A stretch of DNA of 64,000 nt, taken from assembly GCA_023213315.1 (NCBI GenBank), contig JAKCPI010011779.1, positions 62,001-126,000 on the forward strand, written 5' to 3'. Below the pieces are notes generated by a model. The model searched no databases and had not been told where the DNA came from. It worked only from the letters and a program-made list of their open reading frames with translations. The stretch is from Euborellia annulipes. Lineage: Eukaryota > Arthropoda > Insecta > Dermaptera > Anisolabididae. Position numbers and translations under genes: made by a program. Below, in pieces: positions 1 to 10,769 of this stretch (position 1 is the stretch's first letter; each line of letters opens with the position of its first letter).

Positions 1-640
1 AATATAAATTAACAAATAAACATAGCAAAGTAAAAAAAAAATAAAAAAAAAAAAAAATAACTCCGCTGGAATAAAATTATATCTTACTTAATTAGGAATA
101 TTCATTTCAAGAAGAATTCCTATTTATTTATTTATTTTTTTTTTTTTGCAATTTATAATATTAATGCAAAGAATAATTGAACAAGCAGTCAAAGCAAAGC
201 CTTAAGCAATTTTCATAGCCAGCATGCGAAAAGCTCAAAATAAATAAAGATTCTCAATCTAGACCTGAAATAAAACATTTTCGTTCATCTTAAATGCATT
301 CATTGGAAAAAAGCGTTTGGACTGGGGCAAGGATACACTGCGGGGGCACTCACTACCTAGGATTGTCAAGAAGTGGACAACCAAAAAACATATTTAATGA
401 TAAATTCAAAAAGACCTAAAAATAAAATCAAAATGTCTATTTGCCACCCCCTCACCTAAGAAAAAAAATCTTCCAATTATGCTAAGGTCAATTTCTTTCC
501 TCTGAATAATGTGAACAACTTATACAGGACTTAAAGATATCATTTTTCATAATATATTGATAATAGACAAATAATAAGTCAAGCATTCCTGAACGAACAC
601 TTGAATGCACGTCTTCCATTCCTCTCTTCATGCAAAAGTT
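1..640. other. AT-rich non-coding stretch
   Basis: Poly(A)/poly(T) tracts and unremarkable AT-rich DNA. I see no coding exon or repeat family member. A fragment resembling foldback element M (CTGAAGATGGCCAGGCG) follows at 677. Confidence 0.6.
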
Positions 641-780
641 TGAGACACCAGGATCGCCAAATAACTATATCCTCCACTGAAGATGGCCAGGCGTTAGTCC
701 GGTCGAAATATGTAAAGCGATTCCTTCTGCTGTTTTAATCATAGTTATAATTATTTTTGTATATTTTGATTAAAAACAAC

Positions 781-1001
781 TAGCTCAGGGACCCACATCT
801 TGTGGGTACGTGGATGGCGACCACGAGCTACCCTAGCTGGGACTGGCAGTACTTCTTTTCTTTGTATGTCAGTCTCTTCCCTTCTAAATTTTCAACAGGC
901 GTCAGACCGTGCAACGGGCCGGCCTATTCTATCCCTTCTCGGTCGCAAAAACCCATGAACCGCCAACCCTGAACAGCGGAATTAAGGCGAAGAAAGAAGA
1001 A
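781..1001 (+). repeat. SINE-like retroposon, family A, copy 1
   Basis: About 221 bp, GC-richer than its surroundings, ending in a GAAGAAAGAAGAAG purine tail. It is flanked by the same 13 bases, GATTAAAAACAAC, at 768-780 and 1002-1014, which is a target-site duplication as made by LINE-type retrotransposition. The 5' end (TAGCTCAGGGA) resembles a tRNA-type A box. Two small hairpins follow: CCCACA/TGTGGG and CGTGG/CCACG. No clear B box is seen. Alternatively it could be the 3' end of a longer LINE, but copies share this same 5' start. Confidence 0.75.
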
Positions 1002-1256
1002 GATTAAAAACAACATGAATTTCTTCTAAGAGTGCTTTTACGAGCTGCCCTAGCTGGTACTGGCAGTACTTCTTTTCTTTGTATGTCAGTCTCTTCCCTT
1101 CTAAATTTTCAAAAGGCGTCAGACCGTGCGACTGGCCGGTCTGTTCTATTCCTTCTCGGTCGCAAAAACCCATGAACCGCCGTCCCCGAACAGCGGGATT
1201 AAAGCGAAGAAAGAAGATTAAAAACAACCTGAATTTCTTCTAAGAGTGCTTTTACT
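1002..1256 (+). repeat. Local tandem duplication of SINE A copy 1
   Basis: The segment from about 823 to 1039 is repeated with an offset of about 215-217 bp, joined at ACGAGCT. The duplicated unit includes most of the SINE, its 3' target-site duplication (again at 1216-1228) and the following 26 bp of unique flank. This is a segmental tandem duplication after insertion, not a second retroposition. The second copy has diverged by scattered substitutions. Confidence 0.8.
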
Positions 1257-2607
1257 TTGACATGTAAACAACGAAAAAAGATAAAGATTAGGCTCAGGGA
1301 GGGTTAGCTTAATTGTGGCAGCCATATTGTGCTGTTGCCAATTTATCACTAAAAAATCCCTAACTTCACGATGGTAGTCTCATTATGGGATAAAGCGGCC
1401 TTAATTTGTCAAGCACTCCTTCCGTCGACCTCAAGATAAGGCTGGGCTATGAATACGGGTAATACACATGCTGAAAGAATATTATAAACTAGATGAAGGC
1501 AATTTTTTGTAGAAACTTCATCTTCTATTCTTGTACACTCTATAGAAGAGTAGTTTTCATTTTAATGATTTTATTTAAAGCGAAAGAATAAGAGTTCTTT
1601 TTATTCGTTCTAATTGGCAAAATAAAGCCTATTTAAAAAAAAAAAAATCTAAATATTGGAGCATATTGCATATCGTATTTTATCAATCTCCTTCACTTAT
1701 TGGTTTTTTTTTTTTTCAAACACCAGCCCTTCAAGGTTATTTCGTCTTTTTACCCTTGTTTTCATTCAGTATTTTTTCCCCTCTTTTTTTTTCTTACACC
1801 ATGATTGCATATGGAGTAAATGATCATTCTTATCTTTTTTCTTGAAATGAAATCGGCGGAGTGAGTGATTTTTTTTTCTTAATATGTGAATTGTGAAGTG
1901 AAGTCAAGTTATATTATAACTAATAAAGTGGTAACTATAGTTGATATATAATGAGCAAAAGCTGTCTGATCTACCATCCGAATGACGACAACGATAAAGC
2001 TACAAAATGCACAATATCTCACGTGCAATGATGCTTTCTATGTGATGTACTCAAATAGCGAGACGTACATTTAAAGATAAACCAACGAGAGTCGGGATTT
2101 AAGCGAATTGTTTTGATATATTTTAAATTGTCCTCGATTACAAATATTCTGGCAGGTCTTCAGAAATATACTTAATAAATAAAAGTGTAGAAAATAATGC
2201 TTTAAACGGAAGTTTGGACATTAGAATTAAAGAAATATCAAGGTCTGACTCCACCAAAATTGTAAATGGAACATTAAATCTGTTAAGAGAATTTGTACAT
2301 ATTTCTAAATAAAATTCTGAGATCTGGACGTTTTTGATTTCAACCTTAAAAGAAATGGTTTAAAAAAAAACATACACCTAAAATATTTTTAGCACCACTA
2401 CCTAAATTCCAATTAATCTGCTGTTCGGAATAAAATACAGCATGCACAAAAAAAAAAAGTTAGATTTTCGTCAGATTTTAATAAGAGCATGCATTAAATC
2501 AAAGTGCCGAAAGAAGAAGTTGTTTCAAGTTAGTTGAACATAACACGTGCATTTTATACAAGTTTAAAGCGCCTAGATAATGGGCGTGAAGGTGTTGATG
2601 TGCTTAC
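1257..2607. other. AT-rich sequence, presumed Beat intron
   Basis: Lies 3' of the second Beat exon on the minus strand, so it is expected to be intronic. A phrase like that in repeat family G (GTGGCAGCCATATTGT) occurs near 1314. I searched for the second-Ig signature (cysteine followed by Ser-Ala-Pro) and did not find it. Confidence 0.5.
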
Positions 2608-2743
2608 AAACGACGTGCATATGGCTGGCGACCACTGCAGTGTCAAAGGTAGGCGCGTCTGCTGACACCTCGCATCGGTACTTGCCCGAGAGCGAAAACT
2701 TCACGTCTCGAAGCACTACCTCGTTGGCACCTGATTTGCTCAC
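2608..2743 (-). CDS. beat: Beat-family Ig-domain exon (second half of Ig1)
   Basis: Next coding exon of the same gene: 136 bp, 45 codons plus one base. It begins with VSKSGANEVVLRDV and contains the Ig F-strand signature SGKYRCEVSADAPTF, whose cysteine (residue 24 here) should pair with Cys25 of the preceding exon. It ends at MHVV, where other Beat proteins run into the Ig1-Ig2 linker. The acceptor is GTTGCAG|GTGAGC, with a CTAAT branch-point-like sequence about 35 bp upstream. The donor is GTTT|GTAAGC. Phase 0 entry fits the preceding exon and phase 1 exit is open. No second-Ig exon was recognised between 1 and 2607, so it should lie beyond the window. An antisense frame over this exon (2580-2777, plus strand) is only a shadow. 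Confidence 0.92.
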
Positions 2744-2934
2744 CTGCAACGATCAGCACAGACTCCAAAGATATTAGTCTAATTGGAAATCTAAATCTAC
2801 TTTATTAAATGAATTTTAAAATCATTCTTCGCGAACTATTTTATAACATGCGGCATGTTACTGAATTCATTTAAAAAAAAAATAATCTTCCTATTAGTTT
2901 GATAAAAAAAATCCCTACTGTATAAAAACCTTTT

Positions 2935-3300
2935 TTTAAGTTAATTAAATTATTCATCTAATTATAGAAATAAATAATGCAAGGTTAAGTTTCAAAAGGT
3001 TTTTATTTTAGCTTATGCGAATTTTGACTATGAGCTATGACACAAACTATAACAGCAGTTTCTGTCATAGCTCTGAAGAAACAAAAACAACAGTTTCTGT
3101 CATAGCTCTGAAGAAACAAAAACAACAGTTTCTGTCATAGCTCTAAGATGAGGCATTAACGTCGAAATCGCGCATAAGCTAAAATAAAATCTCTTTGAAA
3201 CTTAATCTTGTGTTATTTATTTATCTATAATTAGATGATAATTTAATTAAATTTAAGAATGTTTCAACTAATGCCAAAGGTGAATTCTTTGGATTATAAT
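2935..3300. repeat. Foldback element E, copy 1
   Basis: Inverted arms include AAGTTTCAAAAGGTTTTTAT and TTAGCTTATGCG on the left and their complements on the right. The centre holds three 35-bp tandem units (about 3056-3150) of the type CAGTTTCTGTCATAGCTCTG. The right flank carries the conserved family tail GAATGTTTCAACTAATGCC. The right arm's hammerhead-like motif has a deletion in the CTGAAGA core. Confidence 0.8.
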
Positions 3301-4599
3301 AAAAATCCTATTTTTTTGACAAATAAAAAAAAAAGATTCTACCATTTCTAAATACCTCTATGTCAGGGAAAATAATAATGTGCTTATTTTAATTTAATAT
3401 CATTTTATATTTGAAATTTTATAACCACTTGTATTTATAAATAAATTATTTATACGCTAAGATATGCAAAATTTTAAATATTAAATACTGAAAAAAATTT
3501 TTTAATAAATTATTTATATTATAACTTAAAACTTTATTAATTATTAATAATAATCTTTTTTTTTTCCTTTGGTTAATATGCTTTACAATTTTTAATGAAA
3601 AATTTTTTAATTCATAATAAATTAGGTTTAGTGATGCAAATGACATCCTGGCAAGAGGAGGAAGAAGTGTGGGGGTAAGAGATAGTGATATTAAACAAAG
3701 TTAATAATATCAAAGAAAAAAAATGTGTATTTCTTAAACAAATATAAAATCTTGTCTTTTTTTTTAATTAAAATAAATTTTTTTAACCCTTGGACGTATG
3801 ATGATTTCACTCTAATGCATAACATGGGAAATCTACAATTTTCCATTAAAACATCATTTTTTAAAATTAGTATTTATATTAATTAATTATTGTTTTTTTT
3901 TTTAATTTACCACCAGGTAAATTTTTCGTTTAGTTTGTTTTTAAGTGCATGGTTGAGACGACATTGTGAAAGTTGAAAGGAAAACTTGAATAAAATGAAA
4001 TTTTTAATACTAGATATCTTGAGTTTATTTACTGCTTAATTGGAAGTGGACGGGAGCCTTCCAGGAAAAAGACATTTGTATTATAATTAATAGACAATTT
4101 TGTTTGCCCTGAAGATGAGTGCGAAACGTCGGCCTCAAAATATAAAAAATTTCGAAACGTCTGTTACAAAATACAAAAAAAATTTTCAGAATTTATTTAG
4201 AATCACTTTATGGAAGTGTAGATCCCCCACTCTGATAGGAAAAGCGTTCTTATGATCGCTTGATTGCTTGTTATTTTGATCGTCAGTATTAAAAATAAAT
4301 AAATAATTGCAATTTTTATCTAGTTTGAATAAGAATAGCAAATCTTTTATTTGAAATTTTATTTTTAAATAATTTACCAAAGAATTCTTTGGAATTTAAG
4401 GTATTTTGAAGTTGAAATATTTTTTTTTTTAATTTCTCAAAAAATAAGAAGAGTGACATAAAATTTGTATTAGAAAGATAATTGTTTTTTTTACTGAATT
4501 TAGAGACGTGTAGCATTTATTGTTATATCACAGCACGAAAAGAAAAATGCAGTCCGGTCTCTAAGTTAAACAAAATCGTTTAAAATTACTATTATAAAA

Positions 4600-5078
4600 T
4601 TTTAAATTATAATTTAAATAGGAAGTTTACTCGAAGTACCTTTCGTAGTTATAAGGAGTAAAGTAAAACAAATGTTGTTTTAGTAGAATTTATTGCAACT
4701 GATTCTGTACAGAGTTACGGTTTCAGAGATTCAACGCCTCCATTTTTAGGCTACAATAATTCCAAGATCCCTTCTTTGATTCTTAGAAATGTTCTAAGAA
4801 ATTTAACATTTCTATGAATCAAAGAAGGGATTTTGGAATTATTGTAGCTAGTTCTAAGAAATTTAACATTCCTTAGAACATTTCTAAGAATCAAAGAAGA
4901 TATCTTGGAATTATTGTAGCCTGAAGATAGAGGCGTTGAATCTCCCTAACTGTAACTCTGTACAGAATCACTTGCAATAAATTTCACCAAAACAAAATTT
5001 GTTTTACTTTAAAATTCATTATAATAACGAAAGGTACTTCGATTAAACTTCTTATTAAAATTATAATTAATCAAAATT
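4600..5078. repeat. Large foldback element H
   Basis: Roughly 480-bp palindrome. The left arm includes CGAAGTACCTTTCGT, CTGTACAGAGTTACGG and GAATCAAAGAAGGGA-type sequence; the right arm carries the complements. Around the centre (about 4770-4890) the motif TTCTAAGAAATTTAACATT is duplicated, suggesting growth of the loop. No coding capacity. Probably a MITE or foldback transposon. Confidence 0.8.
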
Positions 5079-5475
5079 AAACAATTCAGTTATTTTCAAA
5101 TGAAATTTTAAATTTCCAGTAATTTTTTAAATTAATCTTAAATTTTTATCAAATAAATATAATAATAATAATCAGATATCCCGTGAATTTAAAAGAAAGT
5201 TGTCTGAAGTGTGTCAAATTTTAAATTTTTTTATAAATAAAACAGAAAGTATTTTTTTTTTTTTTTGAAAAAAAAAAAATTCATTCAAAATAATGATAAT
5301 AAGGCTCAGGCTTAGAATAAGAGAGATAGATAGAGAGATAGAAGAGCAAGCAGCATAAGAATTGAGTAAAAGAATGGTTATTAAACATGCAAAGAAACAG
5401 TTAAGGGTTTTTTAGGTGCTTGAAAGATTTCAATAAAGTGATGATGATTAGCATGCGAAAGCGTCAGCGACTTAC

Positions 5476-5681
5476 ATCGACATTAACTCCTTCAAGTGGG
5501 AACACTGAGGTGTGAGGGAGTTCTTTCGGAACATAGCGGAAGAACTCCTGACGACCCTTGTACCATTTCACGGTGTAGAGAGGATCACCTTCGAGGTTGT
5601 AGGAGCAACGTAGTGTCACGGTGTCACCCGGGGTCACAGCCACCGGTACTGTCACTTTGACGTCGCGAAGACCTCCGACAC
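5476..5681 (-). CDS. beat: Beat-family Ig-domain exon (first half of Ig1)
   Basis: Internal coding exon of 206 bp encoding 68 full codons plus the last two bases of a split codon. Beat proteins are secreted or membrane-anchored immunoglobulin-superfamily ligands of Sidestep receptors that act in motor-axon guidance and synaptic partner choice. The translation carries family hallmarks: LRDVKVTVP near residue 4, the Ig cysteine at residue 25 within LRCSYNLEGDPLY, the core tryptophan at residue 39 within VKWYKGR, then EFFRYVPKE and a terminal GVNVD. The 3' splice acceptor reads CCCGCAG just above 5681 and the donor reads GAT|GTAAGT at 5476/5475. The exon starts after one base of a split codon and ends in phase 0, matching the next exon. 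The exon is an unbroken frame with no stop. Which Beat paralogue this is cannot be decided without alignment. The upstream signal-peptide exon was not found. Confidence 0.93.
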
Positions 5682-5831
5682 CTGCGGGCAAAGAATATAT
5701 TTTGATTATCATCTAATTGGAATTTTAAAATAATTTGTTTTTATAACTAAAAAATTTTAAGTCATATATATAATATTCTGGCATTTAATTCTACTTCAAC
5801 TCAATCTAGCTTTCTTGATTTTTACGTAAAA
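5682..5831. other. Start of the 5' intron or upstream region of the Beat gene
   Basis: AT-rich sequence immediately upstream, in gene orientation, of the first Ig exon. It contains the acceptor tract. Nothing else recognisable before repeat B1. Confidence 0.5.
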
Positions 5832-6370
5832 AAATTCTGGTGTGGTTTGACGCACAGACACAGCACACAGCTTTCTCGTAGTTTCGGTAATTGAAAGTTG
5901 TGTTCTGTGCTTGTCACACCAGATTTTTGTATTTAGTTGCCGCCGATATATGTAAAATTTATAAACATGGGAAAATATTTATATTTTGCTACCAAGGAAA
6001 CCAATCCCCAAATCTTTCCTATGAAGTACAAAAGTAAAGTGTGCTTCATACAATTTTGAGGGCAAAATGAGAATATACATTTTAAAGATAATCTACAAAA
6101 TAATTGAAGTTTTTATCAAAATCGTTAGAGCCAATTTTGAGAAAAACTAAATAAGTGCATTAGTAAAGTACTAGTATTTTTTGGCCGATTTTGTTTAAAA
6201 GTTGTCTGCTACGTGCCAGGGGTGTTCCTAACTTAAATATGAGATTTCAACCTCTTAGCTCTATTCGTTCTTGAGATTTTATTCAGAGACTATTTTGCGG
6301 GACCCCAGCCTCAAAACGTGTATTTCTATCAAAATATCGACATCGAATTTTTGGAATGAATCAAATACTT

Positions 6371-6406
<36 letters not shown>

Positions 6407-6432
6407 AATATATGAGAGAGAGAAAGTAAAAA
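5832..6432 (+). repeat. Family B element, copy 1
   Basis: Near-complete copy. The left end is a hairpin pairing CACAGCACACAGCTTTC with GAAAGTTGTGTTCTGTG. The body contains CAAAATGAGAATATACATTT, ATCAAAATCGTTAGAGC, AAAGTACTAGTA and CTTAAATATGAGATTTCAA. The right end is a (TC)n(TA)n hairpin ending GAGAGAAAGTA. Orientation here is defined with the TGTG hairpin end on the left. No coding frame is conserved. Confidence 0.85.
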
Positions 6433-6587
6433 TAAATAACATTCTAATTTTTTCTTAAAAATTTTAGCTACCGATATTCAATCCATTTATCGGATATAAA
6501 ATAATTTATTTCTTCACCTTAATTATTTTTACTTTAATCGATGAACTATTGTAGTATCGGGTGTTATATTCTAGATATTTTATATAA

Positions 6588-6750
6588 ATATAAATTAAGT
6601 AGGTTTATCATGGAACAAAATTTCTTAAGGTGGAGTTAAGATTTTTTTTTTAATGAAAAAGTAGATATTTATTTATTTTTTATTTAAAAAAAAAAAAACA
6701 TCTTAACTCGGCTTTAAGAAATTTTCTCCAAGGATAAACCTACTTAATTT
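6588..6750. repeat. Short palindromic MITE
   Basis: Inverted arms ATTAAGTAGGTTTATC...CTTAAGGTGGAGTTAAGAT and ATCTTAACTCGGCTTTAAG...GATAAACCTACTTAAT, around an A/T-rich loop of about 60 bp. No coding capacity. Confidence 0.75.
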
Positions 6751-6773
6751 ATCTAGGGGACCTATATACTGTA

Positions 6774-7018
6774 TAATTGAATCGTTTATTTCAGAAACCA
6801 CCTAAGCGACAAAATTTAAAATCATGTGTTTTTGGTGCTACTGTACAATTTAAAGGTAAATACATCTTTTAGATTAACCCAATAGCATGTTTTTGATTTG
6901 GTAAAAAAATATTTGAAGGAGACTAGACCTATACTTAAGCTGCAAAACAGTTTTCTTTAGTTTTCCGAAAGTTGAAAAAAGCGCACTTAGCTGGTTTCTG
7001 AAATAAACGATTCAATCG
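6774..7018. repeat. MITE with ~33-bp terminal inverted repeats
   Basis: The left end ATTGAATCGTTTATTTCAGA and right end TCTGAAATAAACGATTCAAT are exact complements, extended by AACCACCTAAGCG versus CGCACTTAGCTGGTT. The internal ~180 bp is unique AT-rich DNA. Superfamily not determined. Confidence 0.8.
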
Positions 7019-7659
7019 TACTGGACTACACTAAAACTTTTAGATATTTTATTATTCTACTATTTTTTTTATTCGTATTATAGTATTACTACCAGACCAT
7101 GAGAAGTGATTGTTTTTTGGGTTTCTATTTAAGAAAAAAAATTTTTTTGTTGAAGTAAATTTTGTATGCGGTTTTCATTATTTATAACTTTTATTCTTAA
7201 AAATCCAGGGCTATTCCAATTTTTGTTCGAATTATTATTCCACAAAAAATAATTTTTTTCTTTGTTCAGTTTCGACTTTTTAATTTATTAAAATTAATTA
7301 TTGATAGATAAAAAAAATATTATCTCTGGACCAACACTTTTCCATTAGTGTTAATTAAAACTAAAGTTTTATAATTACACAATAAAACATTTAGACCATT
7401 CAATTGGTCTTAATACAATAGAAACAAATTCCGTTACTGTGAGATGCAAGTTCAATTAATTGCTACGTAACAGTACATAATAAATCTCCTGTTTTGTTAA
7501 ATATTTGTCAGTAGAATGAACGATTTCTAATTTATAGATATTGTACAAACGTAAATACAATTTTGAAGTTTAATTTATTATTATTAATTATAAAAAAAGA
7601 ATTAGTTTTAGCTAAATTAGTTTCAAAATTAATATTAGATTATTATTAGAAGAATTTTT
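7019..7659. other. AT-rich non-coding stretch
   Basis: Low-complexity A/T-rich DNA. Nothing recognisable on either strand. Confidence 0.5.
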
Positions 7660-8038
7660 AATTATAGACCACATTTTTGTATTAAATATTTATTAAAAAT
7701 ATATAAATACTGTACAACGTTTCGACTGCTTATTCTGCAGCCGTTATCAAGTACTGTGCACCTGCTCCGACTCAAGTGAACCAACTGTCATGTCCGTTAC
7801 TTGCCTTTTTATATACAGCGCCGTCAGCGCCATCTGTTGGCATTTCTGTGAAGTTAGTTTCAAAAAAGAAATGCCAACAGATGGCGCTGACGACGCTGTA
7901 TATAAAAAGGCAAGTAACGGACATGACCAAGTGCACAGTACTTGATAACGGCTGCAGAATAAGCAGTCGAAACGTTGTACAGTATTTATATATTTTTAAT
8001 AAATATTTAATACAAAAATGTGGTCTATAATTAAAAAT
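7660..8038. repeat. Foldback element F, copy 1 (near-perfect palindrome)
   Basis: About 375 bp. The outer arms begin AATTATAGACCACATTTTTG on the left and end with the complement on the right. The inner arms meet around AAATGCCAACAGATGGCGCTG. Each arm carries a hammerhead-like block, on the plus strand at 7941-7980: degraded CTGATGA core, 6-bp stem II GGCTGC/GCAGTC, then GAAACGTTGTAC. The apparent 84-codon frame 7776-8030 is just the palindrome read through. Confidence 0.88.
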
Positions 8039-9220
8039 TGTCCTAATAATAATATTTCAAACCACAAAGGCTTTAATAATATTAGATTAGTTTGGTGAAA
8101 TTTTATACAAGAAAATAAAATATTTTAGTTGTTTATTAAAAAAAAAGTGAAGATTTTTGTAACATGACACCGCATGAAGTATATAAAAAATTTGGGAAAA
8201 TGCGTGAAGTTAAATTAAAATTGTCATAAATTTATCAAAATTATTCTACAATAAAATTTGATGTATTCTGAATAAGCTTAATAAAAATTTTTATATTAAC
8301 GATGATTTTTTAAAATATTTTTAATAAACAAATTCATAAATAACGTTCTATTTAATAAATTTTTAAAATATTTTCCAAGGTATATTTAAAAAAAAAACAA
8401 AATAATAAAGTGTTGACAAATAAATAATTTTATTTTATAAATTATTTAAAATATAAAAAGAAATAAAAATTTAACCTGAGATAAATGTTACATATATGTC
8501 TTTATATATATTTATAAAGTCATAATATTTTTCATGTTATATTTTTTTTTATTTTAACAATATTCAAATTTTTTTTTTTTTTTTTTTTTTTAGAAACAAA
8601 CACATAGAGAATCTAGGTTAATATTAATTACTTGGAAACATTCCTTTAAAAAATTTTAACCTTGTTAAAATTTTATTAAATATTAGTATACTCGCTCATA
8701 AAAAATAAAGCGTTTGTTTTCTAACTGAGGAGAGATAAAAGACAGCGAGAAGAGGACAATGCAGGATTTGACCAGCGGTAAAATAAAAATTGTACCGAAA
8801 GATTATACTTTACATAATTTAATGACTGGAGAAAAAAAAAAAACAATGAAATAAAAAACAAAAAAAAAAATGTGACTTAGAAGACGAATAATAATAAAAA
8901 AGTTTGCTGACATCTACGACCATCAAGTGTATTTCATATTAATTAAAGCCACTTTCTTAAATATATATATAAAATACAATATATAGATAATTTAATTCAA
9001 ATATTAGTGAGAATTACAAAAAAGTACAATATCACTATCCGGTTTGAATTTATAAAAAGTGAATTTTCTTAAAAATTTTAAATTTTTAATCGAAATCGTT
9101 AGAGCGGATTTTGAAAAATTTTAAACAAAACTGTGGGTATAAATGAGAAACTGATGAGGTCACTAAATCAAAACCTCGGTTAATCCCCTATTTGTAGAAC
9201 TATTAAAATGGTTCCAAATA
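8039..9220. other. AT-rich non-coding stretch
   Basis: Very A/T-rich DNA with poly(A), poly(T) and a 20+ bp poly(T) tract near 8565. A short fragment like family B (AATCGTTAGAGCGGATTTTG) is at about 9090. No exon seen. Confidence 0.5.
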
Positions 9221-9230
9221 AATTTTTTTA

Positions 9231-9356
9231 AACTAGGACGGAAACCTAGCGATCAGAGGTTCATTTCCCGTTTATGTTATCAAATTAATTTAGAAAAATA
9301 AATAGGATAGGGTCTAAATGGCCTCAAATGCCAATGAAGACCTAAATAAATAAAAA
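9231..9356 (+). repeat. tRNA-derived SINE D, partial copy
   Basis: Contains a B-box-like AGAGGTTCATTTCCCG at 9255-9270 and the family D 3' tail GGGTCTAAATGGCCTCAAAT followed by GCCAATGAAGACC and an AATA-rich end. The A-box half is degraded. Pol III promoters of this type mark tRNA-derived SINEs. Confidence 0.65.
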
Positions 9357-9685
9357 ACAAACGTGTGGGGTGGTGGGAAGTTCCTCACGACTTTTCTTCA
9401 ATTCCGAATATAATTTAATTTAAAAAAGTAAATAATTATTTATTAACAAGGATGTGAGCGGCTCGAATCTCGATACTGGCACACACACACATAGAGAGAG
9501 CCAGTGGGGGCGTGGCCTCGAGCACTGTAACGCATTTTTGTTACGTTGCTTGACGAATTCTGCCAATTCACCCTACTGTAAGCCGCGTAAAAGTACTTAT
9601 TTATTTATTTATTTATTTATTTATTGGCCTTCGGCATTTGTATGCCATTTTGGCCACCAGTCCGTAAAAGTACCGTTCCAAAGAA
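9357..9685 (+). repeat. Family C repeat, copy 1, carrying a SINE D tail insertion
   Basis: GC-richer repeat recognised by TGTGGGGTGGTGGGAAGTTC, GGGGGCGTGGCCTCGAGC, TTTGTTACGTTGCTTGACG and TAAGCCGCGTAAAAG. The same order recurs at 15405-15720 and, inverted, at 13345-13620. A 66-bp insertion (9597-9662) splits its 3' end. Confidence 0.7.
9597..9662 (-). mobile_element. 5'-truncated SINE D tail with target-site duplication
   Basis: 66 bp reading, on the minus strand, CAAAATGGCATACAAATGCC, GAAGGCC and then seven AATA-type units. It is flanked on both sides by the 11 bases CGTAAAAGTAC (9586-9596 and 9663-9673). Severe 5' truncation plus a duplication is typical of target-primed reverse transcription. 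Confidence 0.8.
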
Positions 9686-9883
9686 AAAAAAATAATACTT
9701 TTAATTTTAATTAATTTTATTATAATTTTTTTTTATTATAAAAATACAAATAAAAACACTTGGTTATTTGTATATTTTAATTTTTTAATAAAAATATATA
9801 CTACAATATTCAAAATTGTTTAACTCTTGTTTGAATAAACTTTTTCCGCCTATATTATTAAAGAATTTTTATTTTACTTTCTT

Positions 9884-10450
9884 TTACGTTAATATACTGT
9901 ATATAGAAAGTATTGGTTTCATGTCAAAAATTCGATGTCGAGATTTTGATGGAAATACATGTTAATGTTTTTGAGATTCCTTGAGTTCAAAAAATTGGTC
10001 TGTCTGTGAATAAAATATCTCAATGAAAGGCTAGGGGATTTAAATTTGATATTTAAGCTAAGGACCCACGGCACGAACACAGTTTTAAAAAAATCGGGTA
10101 AAAAGTACTAGTACTTTATTGATGTACTTTTTGATTTTTTCAAAATTCTCTCAAACGATTTTGATTAAAACTGGTATTCTCATTTTGCCTTTCAAAATTG
10201 TTTGAAGCACACTTAGAGGGAAAGCCCCTCTGCGTTTTTTGGGTTAAAAAGGGGGTGTACTTCATAATAATGAATTGGAGATTGGTTGTCATAGTAAAAT
10301 TTAAATATTTTTATGTTTATCAATTTTACAATATATCGGCGGAAACTTAAATTATGTCGACACAAAAAATCTGGTGCAGACAGAGCCAACTTTCAATTAT
10401 CTGAGATAAGAGAAAATTGTGTGCTGTGGCATCACTCACACCAGATTGGT
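9884..10450 (-). repeat. Family B element, copy 2 (inverted)
   Basis: Reverse-oriented copy: AGAAAGTATTGGTTTCATGT at the left, GATGTCGAGATTTTGATGG, AGTACTAGTACTTTATTGAT, then TATGTCGACACAAAAAATCT and the terminal hairpin ending at about 10450. Family C copy 1 lies just outside it. Confidence 0.85.
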
Positions 10451-10564
10451 TTAATTTCAATTTGTTCAAACAAGTATAAAAAAAAAAAAAAATATTTCAA
10501 CCACTTATTGAAAATTTAGATTTTGATAGTTACAGAATTTCTTTATCGTTTAGAAAAATTGAAT

Positions 10565-10600
10565 GTGTATTTGTGAGTGTGTGTGTGTGTGTGTGTGTGC
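10565..10600. repeat. (TG)n microsatellite
   Basis: An uninterrupted run of alternating T and G of about 24 bp within a slightly longer TG-rich tract. Confidence 0.9.
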
Positions 10601-10769
10601 GTCCAATTTCCGAAAGAAAAACCAAGTAACATGTTCCTATGCTTGCTTTTACAACAGTCAAAATGAAGATCATTGGAAAATTTGCAACGATTAAATTTTT
10701 TTTTTTTACTATTAACCAGTTTTTATTATCACTTATGGGGTGGACTGTTTTTTTTTTTTCCCTTTTTTT

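Larger units (their letters stand above)
2744..5475 (-). other. Beat intron between the two Ig1 exons
   Basis: 2.73-kb phase-0 intron with GTAAGT donor and GTTGCAG acceptor on the minus strand. It is AT-rich and carries foldback element E1 (about 2935-3300), foldback element H (about 4600-5078), and a hammerhead-like CTGAAGA...GAAACGTC motif at 4109-4130. 3300-4100 and 4140-4600 are low-complexity A/T tracts in which I see nothing coding. Confidence 0.85.

Noticed and set aside
2580..2777. 65-codon plus-strand frame
   Set aside because: It is the antisense of the Beat exon 2608-2743, which has splice sites and family motifs on the minus strand.
4109..4130. Hammerhead-like motif CTGAAGATGAGTGCGAAACGTC-type block
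   Set aside because: Core and GAAAC are present, but the interval is too short to form stem II, so it is at best a deleted copy. Not counted with the stronger sites.
7776..8030. 84-codon plus-strand frame
   Set aside because: It reads through the centre and one arm of palindromic element F. No protein features, and the frame is not kept in other F copies.
10565..10600. Z-DNA or regulatory role for the (TG)n tract
   Set aside because: An ordinary microsatellite; nothing nearby supports a regulatory role.
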